Source: Lysinibacillus_B sp031181585
GTDB lineage: Bacteria; Bacillota; Bacilli; Bacillales_A; Planococcaceae
Length of the DNA stretch: 64,000 nt
Direction: 5' to 3'
NCBI RefSeq assembly: GCF_047301505.1
Contig: NZ_CP154840.1
Span: 3,224,001-3,288,000 of the forward strand
Both the position numbers and the translations under genes were made by a program. Below the pieces are notes generated by a model. The model was not told the DNA's origin, searched no databases, and was given only the letters and a program-made list of their open reading frames with translations. Below are positions 32,995-41,893 of the stretch, piece after piece (position 1 is the first letter of the stretch; each line of letters begins with the position of its first letter).

Positions 32995-34386
32995 TTATTT
33001 GCTAGCTAATTTCACAATTGCTTCTGCATAAATTGCAGCTGCCTTTATTAGATTTTCTATAACAACATATTCATCTGCCTGATGTGCAACATCTGGCTCA
33101 CCTGGATACAACATGCCGAATGCCACGCCTTTTTTCATCACTCGGGCATATGTACCTCCACCTGTTGATAGAACTTTTGAAAAATCCTTTGTATGCTTTT
33201 GGTATACAGAAAGCAGCGTTTGTACCAGTTCATCATCTTCCGGAACGTAATGCGGCTTGGAGTCGCCTGCTACATCAAGAACAAAAGGCTTGGTAGTCAT
33301 CAGCTGCTGGATGTCCGTCATCTTTTCTTCGAAAGGATAAGTCACAGAATAACGCATGCTTACTTCAATGACGCCGCCTTTTTCTCCAAAAGATACCAGC
33401 CCCGGGTTTAATGTCGTTTCCCCAGACATAGCATCAAAATAATTAAAGCCTAATGCTTTTCCTGTATGGTCTCCGTAAAATACATCCGTAACGAACTGTA
33501 CAAATTGCGCACCTGCGCCAACCTTCAGCTCTGTTGTTAAAAACTTAGCCAAAAGTACTGCAGCATTACACCCTTTTTCGGGCTCCATGGCATGGGCTGA
33601 TTTTCCTTTAACAGTTATTATATAGCGGTCACCTTCTAAATTTAAAGTACCTACCGCATTATTTTCTGATAAAAAATTCTGAAATTTCAAACCGATATTT
33701 TCAGATGCTCGGTTAAGTACTGCAATTGCTGTTTCAGGAACCATATTAATACGTTTACCTGCCGTAAAAGAAAATAAATTTTCTTCTTCCGGTGCTTGTT
33801 TTTGGGAAAAGACTAGATGAGCAATCCCCTTTTCAGCGTTAATAAGCGGGAAATCAGCATCAGGTGCAAAGCCGATTGTCGGCATCTCCTCTTTTTCGAA
33901 ATAACGGTCTACACAGCGGAAGCCGCTTTCTTCATCAGAACCTACAATCAGCCGTACTCGTTTATTTAGTTGAATACCGGCCTCTTTCACTAGCTTCATC
34001 GCAAGCCATGCAGCCATTGTCGGGCCTTTATCATCAATGGCACCACGTGCGTACAGTTTGCCGTCAACGATTTCGCCTTTGAATGGTGGATACGTCCAAG
34101 TAGAAGGGTCTCCTGCTGGTACTACGTCAACATGACATAAGATCCCAAGCAGTTCTTCTCCCTGCCCCATTTCAATGTGACCGGCCATATTATCAATATT
34201 TTTTACCGTCATGTTTTGCTCACGGCCCTTTTCCAGCATAAACTGCAGGGCGGCTAGAGGACCAGGGCCAAATGGTGCGTCTGGCGTTGCTTTTTCTTCC
34301 TCCAGAACACTTTCGATCTGCAGTAGTTCCCGCAGTTCCCCAATCAGCTCTTCTTCTCTATTTTTCGCTAATTTGTACCAATCCAT
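32995..34386 (-). CDS. pepV: Dipeptidase PepV (M20 family)
   Basis: A zinc-dependent dipeptidase, 463 residues. ILCHVDVVPAGD is the first metal motif, ARGAIDDKGPTMAAWLA the bridging Asp, and GSDEESGF the catalytic Glu; a long lid domain is inserted, as in PepV. I chose ATG 34386 (MDWYKLAKNREEEL) 8 nt after AGAGAGG; the GTG at 34395 overlaps the ribosome site. Paired with dat. Confidence 0.93.
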   Translation of the reverse strand: MDWYKLAKNREEELIGELRELLQIESVLEEEKATPDAPFGPGPLAALQFMLEKGREQNMTVKNIDNMAGHIEMGQGEELLGILCHVDVVPAGDPSTWTYPPFKGEIVDGKLYARGAIDDKGPTMAAWLAMKLVKEAGIQLNKRVRLIVGSDEESGFRCVDRYFEKEEMPTIGFAPDADFPLINAEKGIAHLVFSQKQAPEEENLFSFTAGKRINMVPETAIAVLNRASENIGLKFQNFLSENNAVGTLNLEGDRYIITVKGKSAHAMEPEKGCNAAVLLAKFLTTELKVGAGAQFVQFVTDVFYGDHTGKALGFNYFDAMSGETTLNPGLVSFGEKGGVIEVSMRYSVTYPFEEKMTDIQQLMTTKPFVLDVAGDSKPHYVPEDDELVQTLLSVYQKHTKDFSKVLSTGGGTYARVMKKGVAFGMLYPGEPDVAHQADEYVVIENLIKAAAIYAEAIVKLASK

Positions 34387-34395
34387 TTTGAACAC

Positions 34396-34713
34396 CTCTC
34401 TTACTAATATCGCTATTTTACTCCTATTGAGCGAAATTACAACCTCTATCCTCTAATATGTATAAAACATTAGGCTTATTAAATAGCGGTTGTAGACTTG
34501 TGTTGTCAAACGAAAATTCTTAATCTTTACATACTATATATAGAAATTTCATTGATTTTTCGCTATAATAATGATATCAGAATATTTGTTCTGAAATAAT
34601 CTATATGAAAAGGGGCTGTCTAAGGCAGAAATCTAAAGCCTTTGCGTACCCAAACGCAACTTGTCGTCCGCTAGTCTTTGCCATGAGAACTAAGATGAAG
34701 GAGTGGTTCATTA
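34396..34713 (+). promoter_or_regulatory. ytzE upstream region with structured leader
   Basis: A 318-bp pepV-ytzE divergent spacer. TATAAT occurs near 34563 without a good -35. From about 34605 the transcript contains TTGCGT/ACGCAA (34642-34647 with 34654-34659) and an enclosing GGCAGA...TTTGCC helix, ending at the GAAGGAG before ytzE. It resembles no riboswitch class known to me. Confidence 0.4.
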
Positions 34714-34938
34714 ATGATGAAACCAACTACTGACAGAATGCTTAATCGTATTAAAGACGTGTACATGTTCATTCTTACTAAAGGAGAAGTGTCTACACAG
34801 GATTTAGTCGAAGAGTTCAACATCACTCCTCGCACCATTCAAAGAGATTTGAATGTGTTAGCCTTTAATGACTTGGTAATGAGCCCGAGTCGAGGCAAAT
34901 GGACAACGACGAATAAAAAAGTAAAGTTAACTTCATAA
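34714..34938 (+). CDS. ytzE: YtzE, small DeoR-type helix-turn-helix protein
   Basis: A 74-residue protein that is only a winged helix-turn-helix: TQDLVEEFNITPRTIQRDLNVLAFN, with a C-terminal wing and KKVKLTS end. It lacks the sugar-binding domain of full DeoR regulators. ATG 34714 or 34717, after AAGGAG. The sequence is nearly the same as I remember for B. subtilis YtzE. Its targets are unknown. Confidence 0.9.
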   Translation: MMKPTTDRMLNRIKDVYMFILTKGEVSTQDLVEEFNITPRTIQRDLNVLAFNDLVMSPSRGKWTTTNKKVKLTS

Positions 34939-34962
34939 GAAAAGACAACAATGAGATAAAGA

Positions 34963-34997
34963 AAAGAATGCTCCTTTCGTCGGGGAGCATTCTTTTT
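34963..34997. terminator. Bidirectional terminator between ytzE and the pseudouridine synthase
   Basis: An AAAAGAATGCTCC/GGGAGCATTCTTTTT stem with an 8-nt loop serves converging genes. Confidence 0.88.
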
Positions 34998-34998
34998 G

Positions 34999-35718
34999 CT
35001 ATGATTCTCTATGTGTTGTTAAAGCAGCCAGCTCTTCTTCTGTTAACTCCCGGTAATCACCGAGTTCAAGCATCTCATCAAGCACAAGCGGTCCCATGGA
35101 AAGACGTTTTAAATATGTCACCTTTTTACCAACAGCCTCAAACATCCTTTTTACCTGATGAAATTTCCCTTCCTGAATCGTTAATTCAATTTCTGACACA
35201 TCGTCCGATTTTAAAATGACCAATTCCCCCGGCTTCGTTACGTAGCCGTCATCTAATTCTACACCCTGACGGAACGCTGCGATATCTGCCTCTGTTACAA
35301 CACCTTCTACCGTTGCATAGTACGTTTTCGGCACATGCTTTTTTGGGGAGAGAAGGTTGTGGGATAAGTTGCCGTCATTCGTGATGAGCAACAGACCTTC
35401 CGTATCCTTATCAAGGCGTCCCACAGGAAACGGCTTGAAATGTTGTGCCAGTGGATCGAGCAGGTCTATAACCGTTTCATCATAACGATCCTCTGTTGCC
35501 GAGATGACACCTGGCGGCTTATTCATCATGAGGTAAATGAACTCGGTATAGATGACACGCTCACCATATACCGAGACATCCTGCTGGTCGGGATCTACCT
35601 TCATTGCAGCATCCTTTACAACGATCCCATCAATTGTCACAGCTTTCTCTTTTAAAAGCTGTTTCACTTCTTTCCGCGAACCATAGCCCATATTTGCTAA
35701 TAATTTATCTAAACGCAT
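34999..35718 (-). CDS. rsuA: 16S rRNA pseudouridine(516) synthase, RsuA/YtzG type
   Basis: 239 residues. An S4 RNA-binding domain (MRLDKLLANMGYGSRKEVKQLL, 1-60) is followed by the synthase domain with GRLDKDTEGLLLITNDG containing the catalytic Asp, MNKPPGVISA, and the C-terminal EGKFHQVKRMFEAVG. RsuA is the best family match; the substrate uridine cannot be told from sequence. It starts at ATG after AGGAGG, 11 bp after the flippase gene. Confidence 0.92.
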   Translation of the reverse strand: MRLDKLLANMGYGSRKEVKQLLKEKAVTIDGIVVKDAAMKVDPDQQDVSVYGERVIYTEFIYLMMNKPPGVISATEDRYDETVIDLLDPLAQHFKPFPVGRLDKDTEGLLLITNDGNLSHNLLSPKKHVPKTYYATVEGVVTEADIAAFRQGVELDDGYVTKPGELVILKSDDVSEIELTIQEGKFHQVKRMFEAVGKKVTYLKRLSMGPLVLDEMLELGDYRELTEEELAALTTHRES

Positions 35719-35729
35719 ACCGCGTCCTC

Positions 35730-37343
35730 CTATTTGAACCCTAATTTATTTGCAATTTTTGTTACCTTTGCTCCAAGTAATTTTTGTGCAAGCCCTATCC
35801 GCAGTGATATAAAGCCATAGATAGCTGCTCCAACTCCTGCCCCCGCGATACAGTAAATAAGGGCCGTCATTTTAGAGTCATCTGCAAGGAATGTATTCAG
35901 CAGAGCAGTTACACCCGCAACACTTGCAGCCATAATGCCCGATAAAATAAAAATAAGCAAAATACGGCGTTTTACCATGGCTGATTTATAATTTAGAGCT
36001 TTATGAATAACGACGATATTAATTATAATTGTTGCCCCGTAGCCAAGACCCGTTGCTAATATGGCACCATCCACTTCCAGCCATTTAATTAAAGGAATAT
36101 TTAAAACAAGCTTAACTAGAACACCTGTCAATAAACTGAATACAATCCATTTTTGGTAATCAATCCCCTGTAAAAGCGCTGCTGTCACTGTAAATAATGC
36201 AAACAATATCGCAATTGGAGCATAATGAGCAAGAACAAGCGTCCCCATCTCACTTTGCTCATATAGAATATGGTAGATATAAGGAGCTAAAATCACAATT
36301 CCAACGGTAGCCGGAACGGTAATAAACAATAGCACCTGATACGTCTTATCCATTGCATTTCGCAGGGAGCCTAATTTTCCAAGCGTATAATATTCTGTAA
36401 TTGTCGGAATTAATGCCATTGAAAAGCCTGTCGCCAACATAACGGGGATCATGACAATTTTATGCGTCAAGAAATTCAGCATCGTGAAGTATGTATCCGT
36501 CACCTTTGCTAAACCGATCGACGTCATTGCACTGTTAAACGTAAGCATATCAACTAGCTGAAATAAAGGGTTAGCTAGACCCACGAAAACGATAGGAATC
36601 GAATATTTCAATAATTCTCTATATAAGCTCGATAGCGGTACTTTTTCCTCTGATGTAGTACTCACCGCTAGTTTTTCATCAAATTCCAGCTTATGTTTTT
36701 TCCAGAAACGGAACAGTATAAAAAGGCTGGCTATAGCTCCAATGAAAGCCGCAAAGACAGCAAAGTTAATGGCTGCCGCTGGTGTACCATCCAATAGGAC
36801 AATGACGATAAAGGCACCGCCAAGCAGGATGATAATGCGTGCAATCTGTTCAACGAGCTGGGAAACGGAGGTAGGCATATAATGTCCGTACCCTTGAAAA
36901 AAACCTCGGACTAAACTCATAAATGGAACGACAAGTAAGGCAAAGCTTACCCACTGGATAACGTCTGCAACTTCTCCAACACTATATATTTGCTCATCAT
37001 CATTAATAACGATATGGGCAATTGGAGATGATAAAAGATTTAACAATAGGAATCCGCCGATTCCGCTTAGAATCATTAACTTCGTACTGGAACGAAGCAG
37101 TCTTCTTCCTGTCTCATAATCACCCAATGCATTGTACTTTGAAACAAATTTCGATACCGCAAGCGGCAACCCCGAAATAGCAATCGATAGCATAATGTTA
37201 TATGGAATATACGCATATTGGTACAGCCCTATATTTTCCTCTCCTACAATAGCGTAAAACGGAAAAATATAAATAAGGCCCAATACTTTAGATAAAAATA
37301 GGCCGATTGTTAAAATCGCCGTGCCTTTCATCAATGAGGACAT
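35730..37343 (-). CDS. murJ: Lipid II flippase-type MVF/MATE protein (YtgP/MurJ)
   Basis: An integral membrane protein of 537 residues with about 14 hydrophobic segments, of the polysaccharide transporter/MurJ superfamily. B. subtilis YtgP was identified as MurJ, which flips lipid II (established knowledge). I chose ATG 37343 (MSSLMKGTAILTIG) with GGAAGGG upstream; the frame continues to 37427 without family similarity. It may be co-transcribed with rsuA. It is divergent from ytfP. Confidence 0.92.
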   Translation of the reverse strand: MSSLMKGTAILTIGLFLSKVLGLIYIFPFYAIVGEENIGLYQYAYIPYNIMLSIAISGLPLAVSKFVSKYNALGDYETGRRLLRSSTKLMILSGIGGFLLLNLLSSPIAHIVINDDEQIYSVGEVADVIQWVSFALLVVPFMSLVRGFFQGYGHYMPTSVSQLVEQIARIIILLGGAFIVIVLLDGTPAAAINFAVFAAFIGAIASLFILFRFWKKHKLEFDEKLAVSTTSEEKVPLSSLYRELLKYSIPIVFVGLANPLFQLVDMLTFNSAMTSIGLAKVTDTYFTMLNFLTHKIVMIPVMLATGFSMALIPTITEYYTLGKLGSLRNAMDKTYQVLLFITVPATVGIVILAPYIYHILYEQSEMGTLVLAHYAPIAILFALFTVTAALLQGIDYQKWIVFSLLTGVLVKLVLNIPLIKWLEVDGAILATGLGYGATIIINIVVIHKALNYKSAMVKRRILLIFILSGIMAASVAGVTALLNTFLADDSKMTALIYCIAGAGVGAAIYGFISLRIGLAQKLLGAKVTKIANKLGFK

Positions 37344-37491
37344 AAAACCCTTCCAATCTATATGGAGATACCATTTTGTAAAAAACAATCCACCTGTTAG
37401 TTTACATGTATGAACACATTTACTCAATTCATTTCTTCTATTCGTGTATAATAATAATTACACAAATCGACAAAGAAAGTGAGTCATATTT

Positions 37492-38745
37492 ATGATAGAT
37501 GTAATTGTAATCGGCGGAGGACCATCTGGTTTAATGGCCGCCATAGCTGCTGCCGAGCAAAATAAAAAAGTAATGCTTCTGGAAAAGGGCGGAAAAGTCG
37601 GAAAAAAATTAGCGATTTCAGGTGGAGGCAGATGTAATGTCACGAACCGCCTGCCAGTTGAAGAAATCGTTAAGCACATCCCTGGAAATGGACGCTTCTT
37701 ATATAGCCCGTTCACCATCTATAATAACGAAGATATCATTTCTTTCTTCGAAGGACTCGGCGTGAAACTAAAAGAAGAAGATCACGGCCGCATGTTTCCA
37801 GTATCAAACCGAGCGCAGGATGTTGTAGATGCCTTGATTCAGGAAATGAAACGATTAAAGGTAGAAGTACGTCTTCATACCCCTGTTACGAAAATCTTGA
37901 TGGATGAAGAAAAAATCTATGGTGTTCGTTTAGAAGATGGTTCGGAAATACGGGCAAAGGCTGTCGTAGTAGCAGTGGGTGGAAAAGCTGTACCACAGAC
38001 TGGTTCCACAGGCGACGGTTATCCTTGGGCTGAACGTGCCGGCCATACGGTCACAGAATTATATCCTACAGAGGTGCCCGTTACTTCAAAGGAGCCCTTT
38101 ATTCAATCACGAGAGTTACAGGGACTAGCACTACGAGATGTTGCTGTATCTGTGTTGAACAAAAAAGGCAAGCCGATCATTACCCATCAAATGGACATGT
38201 TGTTTACACACTTTGGCTTGAGCGGCCCTGCTATTTTACGCTGCAGCCAGTTTATTGTGAAGGAAAAAAAGAAAAATGGCGCTCCCGTCCAAGTACGTAT
38301 TCAATCACTCATCGATCACAATGAAGAGACGTGCCTGCAAATGCTGAATAAATCAATTAAAGCAGAGCCTAAAAAAGCTGTAAAGAATCTTTGGAAATCC
38401 CTTGTTCCGGAACGCTGGCTGCTCTTCCTATTAGATCGTGCCGGAATTGACGCCTCCTTGACAGGCATCGAGCTTTCCCAGGAAAAGCTTCGTGCATTCG
38501 CACGAGAATTAGTTAGTTTTACAATGGAGGTGCACGGGACACAGTCTATTGAAAAAGCATTCGTGACAGGTGGAGGTGTATCAGTAAAGGAAATCGACCC
38601 GAAAACGATGGCTTCCAAAATGAAAGATGGCCTGTACTTCTGCGGAGAAATACTTGATATCCACGGTTATACAGGCGGTTATAATATCACTTCTGCTCTT
38701 GTGACAGGGCGCATTGCCGGCATGAGCGCTGGGGCCAGCTGCTAG
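37492..38745 (+). CDS. ytfP: FAD-dependent oxidoreductase, HI0933/YtfP family
   Basis: 417 residues. An N-terminal FAD-binding GGGPSGLMAAIAAAE dinucleotide fold, SGGGRCNVTN (family signature), MFPVSNRAQDV, and the C-terminal GGGVSVKEIDP and CGEILDIHGYTGGYN motifs. The family is uncharacterised; BaiN-like labels in databases are not reliable. ATG follows GAAAGTGAG. A TATAAT (37447-37452) upstream is a possible -10. Confidence 0.92.
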   Translation: MIDVIVIGGGPSGLMAAIAAAEQNKKVMLLEKGGKVGKKLAISGGGRCNVTNRLPVEEIVKHIPGNGRFLYSPFTIYNNEDIISFFEGLGVKLKEEDHGRMFPVSNRAQDVVDALIQEMKRLKVEVRLHTPVTKILMDEEKIYGVRLEDGSEIRAKAVVVAVGGKAVPQTGSTGDGYPWAERAGHTVTELYPTEVPVTSKEPFIQSRELQGLALRDVAVSVLNKKGKPIITHQMDMLFTHFGLSGPAILRCSQFIVKEKKKNGAPVQVRIQSLIDHNEETCLQMLNKSIKAEPKKAVKNLWKSLVPERWLLFLLDRAGIDASLTGIELSQEKLRAFARELVSFTMEVHGTQSIEKAFVTGGGVSVKEIDPKTMASKMKDGLYFCGEILDIHGYTGGYNITSALVTGRIAGMSAGASC

Positions 38746-38767
38746 ACATCCTATAGCTATATCTGAA

Positions 38768-38960
38768 AAGAGGCTGGGACAAAACTTAAAAACACCATTT
38801 TTCTCGAATGGAAAAATGGTGTTTTTTGGTATGATAAAAATTAGTTTCGGTTACGAGTGCACCTTCCTCGGGCATAGCGCGAGCCTCTAATATCAGCCAT
38901 CGTGCTATTCCTGCAGGAAGCTTTACTCTGCATCGAAAGCTTAGCGGCAGATGCACTCGA
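38768..38960. repeat. Dispersed intergenic repeat-like element
   Basis: GAGGCTGGGACAAAAC (from 38770) is followed by the terminator hairpin, then a GC-rich imperfect palindrome bounded by CGAGTGCA (38854-38861) and TGCACTCG (38952-38959) with TCCTCGGGC...GCGAGCCTC inside. Such blocks resemble intergenic repeats I recall from many Firmicutes. No coding capacity. Confidence 0.45.
38788..38827 (+). terminator. Terminator of ytfP
   Basis: An AAACACCATTTTT/AAAAATGGTGTTT stem with a short loop, ending in TTTTTTGG. Confidence 0.82.
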
Positions 38961-39052
38961 CCCTACACTTCAATCATTTTCGAGAACATCAAATTCTTAT
39001 TGGACATTGATGCGAATTTTCTTGCGGTTTGTACTTATGCTCCAGTCTCTTC

Positions 39053-40234
39053 TTAATATACCTTTTCTCCTTCGCTATTATAGTACTCGTAATGAAAAGA
39101 ATTGAAGTTTTCCGGCTTTATGATGGCGCGAATAGCTGGTTTCCCCTCTTCTATTTCCACCGGTATGACCGTACCTTCATTCTCATATTCCCCTACCAGA
39201 TTAATTGCGGCAATTGCATGTCCTTCATGAACAGCAATGACTTGACGTCTCCACTGAGATTGTAAAGCATCCATAACATGTTCTTTACCTGTCTTCACGT
39301 CCCATAAGACATAGCCATTCTCGTTTTTCAGGAAATGAGCAAAATAATTTAACCCTTCTGCCGTCGTAATTAATGCATAACGATGATTTCCGAAGGTAGC
39401 TGCATCTGTTAGACGTGGCCCTTCAAGTTCTTCTTCCTCTAGTACAGCAGCTATGATAGAGGTTTCATCATATGCGTATTTTTCCGCAGCTGGCATTAAA
39501 AAAGGTACTACACACATTAGAATAATCAGCAGCGGAATTGCCTTGAAGAACCAATTGCTTTTCATCCGTACATTGAGAATAAAGAGAGCACCGAATCCGA
39601 TGATAATCCATATTAAAACTGATTGATTGTGTTTCGACATCGAGCCAAAATAGGTATTTAAAAGCCAGCTTTGTTCTTGATTGCTGGAGATAAAGGGCTT
39701 ATCAGGAAAAAATTCTTCATAGGTCTGTACAAGCGAAGCAGATTGCCTGCGGATCTCATCAAAGCTTGTTATGTTAGGAATAGGGGGCTCCGCTCCTTGC
39801 ACTTCTATTCTCCATAAATACATGTAATACAGAAGTGCTGATAGATCCCGCCGCTCCCTTGGTGTCAGCTCAGGAGAACGATAAAAGGCGCTTTCCCCGC
39901 TTTCAATTGCTCGCTGCAGCAGCCAGTCACTCTCAGATAAATACGCCATAATCGCTTTTTCATCGTCCATCACCATAGCAGCCGCAAATCTTTCCATATA
40001 CGCCGTCTCTACTGTTTCAGGTGCCTTCTCTGTACTGACGGAAATATGTTGATTAGACGGTTGTACTAAAGAAGACAGCAAGATTACCGCCATTATTGTC
40101 ACTGCGATAGCTACAGCAAACGGCCTTTTCCTGCCTCTTATTCTTCTGGCGGCTTTCATAATCTCCTGTTTCCTATGTTTAGAAAAATGCCCTTCTCCGT
40201 ATACTTCCCCCATTGCCTTACGAATCGGATCCAT
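39053..40234 (-). CDS. Membrane partner of ECF sigma factor (putative anti-sigma)
   Basis: 393 residues. A charged N-terminus (1-36) is followed by a membrane helix (about 38-58), a soluble stretch, two further helices (about 205-245) and a C-terminal extracytoplasmic domain of about 145 residues. It overlaps the sigma gene by 17 bp and ATG follows GGGAGAGG. The position and topology fit an anti-sigma or sensor. I see no HxxxCxxC zinc motif, and the family is not recognised. Function is inferred from the operon only. Confidence 0.7.
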   Translation of the reverse strand: MDPIRKAMGEVYGEGHFSKHRKQEIMKAARRIRGRKRPFAVAIAVTIMAVILLSSLVQPSNQHISVSTEKAPETVETAYMERFAAAMVMDDEKAIMAYLSESDWLLQRAIESGESAFYRSPELTPRERRDLSALLYYMYLWRIEVQGAEPPIPNITSFDEIRRQSASLVQTYEEFFPDKPFISSNQEQSWLLNTYFGSMSKHNQSVLIWIIIGFGALFILNVRMKSNWFFKAIPLLIILMCVVPFLMPAAEKYAYDETSIIAAVLEEEELEGPRLTDAATFGNHRYALITTAEGLNYFAHFLKNENGYVLWDVKTGKEHVMDALQSQWRRQVIAVHEGHAIAAINLVGEYENEGTVIPVEIEEGKPAIRAIIKPENFNSFHYEYYNSEGEKVY

Positions 40235-40751
40235 ATGGTTCCTCTCCCCCCTGTAAAGATATCCCTAGCATTTGTCTTGCCCTTCTCAATCTTGTCTTTA
40301 CTGTGTTAATCGGAAGGTTTAAAATAACACCTGTTTCCTCCAGAGACATTTCGCCAAAATGGAAAACGATAATGACATCCTTGTATTTGGGCGGCAGCTG
40401 CTCGATTGCTGACACGAGCCTTGCTGAGTCATCCATACTGATGACAACTTGCTCTGCTGACCTGTCTGTGTGTAAAAGCTTCTGAAAGGCATTCGTGATC
40501 GTAACTTTTTTATATTTCCAGCTCATCAAATAATCATGGCAGACGTTAATTGCAATGCGATATAAAAACGTCTTGATATTTGCCTCTCCGCGAAATGTAT
40601 GAAGGGAACGGAAAAATCTTAAGAAGCTATCCTGCGTCAAGTCCTCTGCTGTCTGCCAATTGCGTACATATGTATAACAAAGCTTCACGATATCATCGCC
40701 ATACTGATCCATCGTCTCTATCAACCTTCGTTCTCGTTCCTCTGGTTCCAC
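40218..40751 (-). CDS. ECF-type RNA polymerase sigma factor (first)
   Basis: 177 residues, GTG start after AGGAGG. Region 2 has YVRNWQTAEDLTQDSFLRFF, and region 4 has LPPKYKDVIIVFHFGEMSLEETGVILNLPINTVKTRLRRAR. There is no region 3. Its gene is preceded by a TGAAAC-17-TGTCTA element, so it may transcribe itself. Which subgroup (SigM/V/W-like) cannot be settled by eye. Confidence 0.92.
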   Translation of the reverse strand: MEPEERERRLIETMDQYGDDIVKLCYTYVRNWQTAEDLTQDSFLRFFRSLHTFRGEANIKTFLYRIAINVCHDYLMSWKYKKVTITNAFQKLLHTDRSAEQVVISMDDSARLVSAIEQLPPKYKDVIIVFHFGEMSLEETGVILNLPINTVKTRLRRARQMLGISLQGGEEPYGSDS

Positions 40752-40779
40752 AATCTCCCTCCTTCTTCTGGTCAGCCGT

Positions 40780-40808
40780 TAGACAGAACTTATTTTCAAA
40801 AAGTTTCA
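40780..40808 (-). promoter_or_regulatory. ECF-type promoter of the first sigma operon
   Basis: On the minus strand, TGAAAC (40803-40808), 17 bp, TGTCTA (40780-40785), 29 nt before the GTG. It resembles the TGAAAC-N16-CGTC consensus of Bacillus ECF sigmas and suggests autoregulation. Confidence 0.6.
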
Positions 40809-40816
40809 CTTTACAT

Positions 40817-40849
40817 AAAAAAACTTGGCCCTCTTTGGACCAAGTTTTC
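40817..40849 (-). terminator. Terminator of the SRPBCC gene
   Basis: On the minus strand, an AAAACTTGG/CCAAGTTTT stem, then TTTATGT. It directly precedes the ECF promoter. Confidence 0.8.
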
Positions 40850-40856
40850 ATTTCTT

Positions 40857-41306
40857 TTATGCAGTTGGCACTGTACTTTGGATAGTACGCGCTATTTTCT
40901 CTGTCAGGCGTGTCGTTACTTTCGGCAGCATCATTTTAATCATAGGTGTTAGTACCGCACCGGAAATACCGCCAGCGTTTACTTCCACCGTTCCTGTCAT
41001 TTTTGTGCCTTCTACTATTTCCTCAGCCTGGAACTGGCCGCTGCCTGTGAAGTTATCTGTCAGGCCTTTTAGCGTGAATTTAATGTTGTTCGGGCCATTA
41101 AATTCAATAATATCTAATTCCATTTGCACCGTCTTTTTCAGACCCTTCATGCTGCCTTCAAATGTCCAGATAGACTTCTTTTCGTCAATCTGTTCATGTT
41201 CTTTATATGCTGGTACTAGTGTAGCCCACTGTTCGATTTTGCTTACGAAATCCCATACATTTTCAATGTTAGTCGGAACTGTTACTGTGTGTGATGCTTG
41301 TGCCAT
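40857..41306 (-). CDS. SRPBCC-family (CoxG-like) protein
   Basis: 149 residues of a START/Bet v1-like fold, with the CoxG-type start ASHTVTVPTNIENVWDFVSKIEQWATLVP, then alternating beta strands and a C-terminal helix. CoxG proteins assist membrane anchoring of CO dehydrogenase in some bacteria, but no such genes are here. The ligand is unknown. The ribosome site is weak (AGAAAG), so the start is moderately sure. Confidence 0.85.
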   Translation of the reverse strand: MAQASHTVTVPTNIENVWDFVSKIEQWATLVPAYKEHEQIDEKKSIWTFEGSMKGLKKTVQMELDIIEFNGPNNIKFTLKGLTDNFTGSGQFQAEEIVEGTKMTGTVEVNAGGISGAVLTPMIKMMLPKVTTRLTEKIARTIQSTVPTA

Positions 41307-41623
41307 ATTTATGCCAACTTTCTACTATTTTCTTTAGCTTCACCTACAGTTTACCTAAAAACTCTCCATTGGAAAATAGTTATTTTCACCTTTCATGCTC
41401 TAAAGTTAGGTAATTTTAGTATACAATTCATATTATTTTATACCTACCTCTTCCATACATAGCAGCATTGATACTGAAATCGCAAATACAACTATCCATT
41501 CGAATAAAATAGCTTATCAGAAACAAAGTGACAGAGTCTCAGCTAAAATATATTTAGTTGAACCCTCAATAAAGTGAATTGCACCGTAACGGATTTCCCT
41601 ACGATGTAATCCCAGATTCACCT
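41307..41623. other. Gene-free spacer
   Basis: 317 bp of AT-rich sequence between the SRPBCC gene and a small zinc-ribbon gene. I see no ORF, hairpin with T-run or convincing promoter in it. Confidence 0.6.
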
Positions 41624-41794
41624 CTAATCCCGGTCAAATAAATATTTGCGGGCATCCGCTTCAATTCGCCGCTCACAATCATCACAGGCAAACTTACCGT
41701 TTCGATTTTGCTTGTATTGTTGGTACTTCCTTGTGCCTTCAATCAATTTAAACGGCGTTTTACAATACATACAGTCTGCTTCATAATAAATCAT
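41624..41794 (-). CDS. 56-residue zinc-ribbon protein (YlaI/DUF2197-like)
   Basis: A small protein with two CxxC pairs (DCMYCKTP near the start and FACDDCERRI near residue 40), expected to bind one zinc. ATG 41794 lies 6 nt after GAGGAGT, a strong ribosome site. The middle (RKYQQYKQNRNGK) and the tail DARKYLFDRD follow the YlaI pattern as I remember it. Function unknown. Confidence 0.75.
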   Translation of the reverse strand: MIYYEADCMYCKTPFKLIEGTRKYQQYKQNRNGKFACDDCERRIEADARKYLFDRD

Positions 41795-41847
41795 CGCTCT
41801 ACTCCTCTAGTTATGATTATGTCTAGCATACATGAAAAACAGCAAAT

Positions 41848-41893
41848 AAAAAAACGGTATTGGAACCCTATTGATTCCAATACCGTTTTTATT
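41848..41893. terminator. Terminator of the sulfite reductase operon
   Basis: An AAAAACGGTATTGGAA stem and its complement with an 11-nt loop and A/T-runs on both sides. It overlaps the sirC stop. Confidence 0.85.

Noticed and set aside
34605..34733. Possible 42-residue leader peptide before ytzE
   Set aside because: No ribosome site and odd composition; treated as part of a structured leader instead.
40825..41337. 170-codon plus-strand frame over the SRPBCC gene
   Set aside because: It is the antisense of a recognisable family domain and has no supported start.
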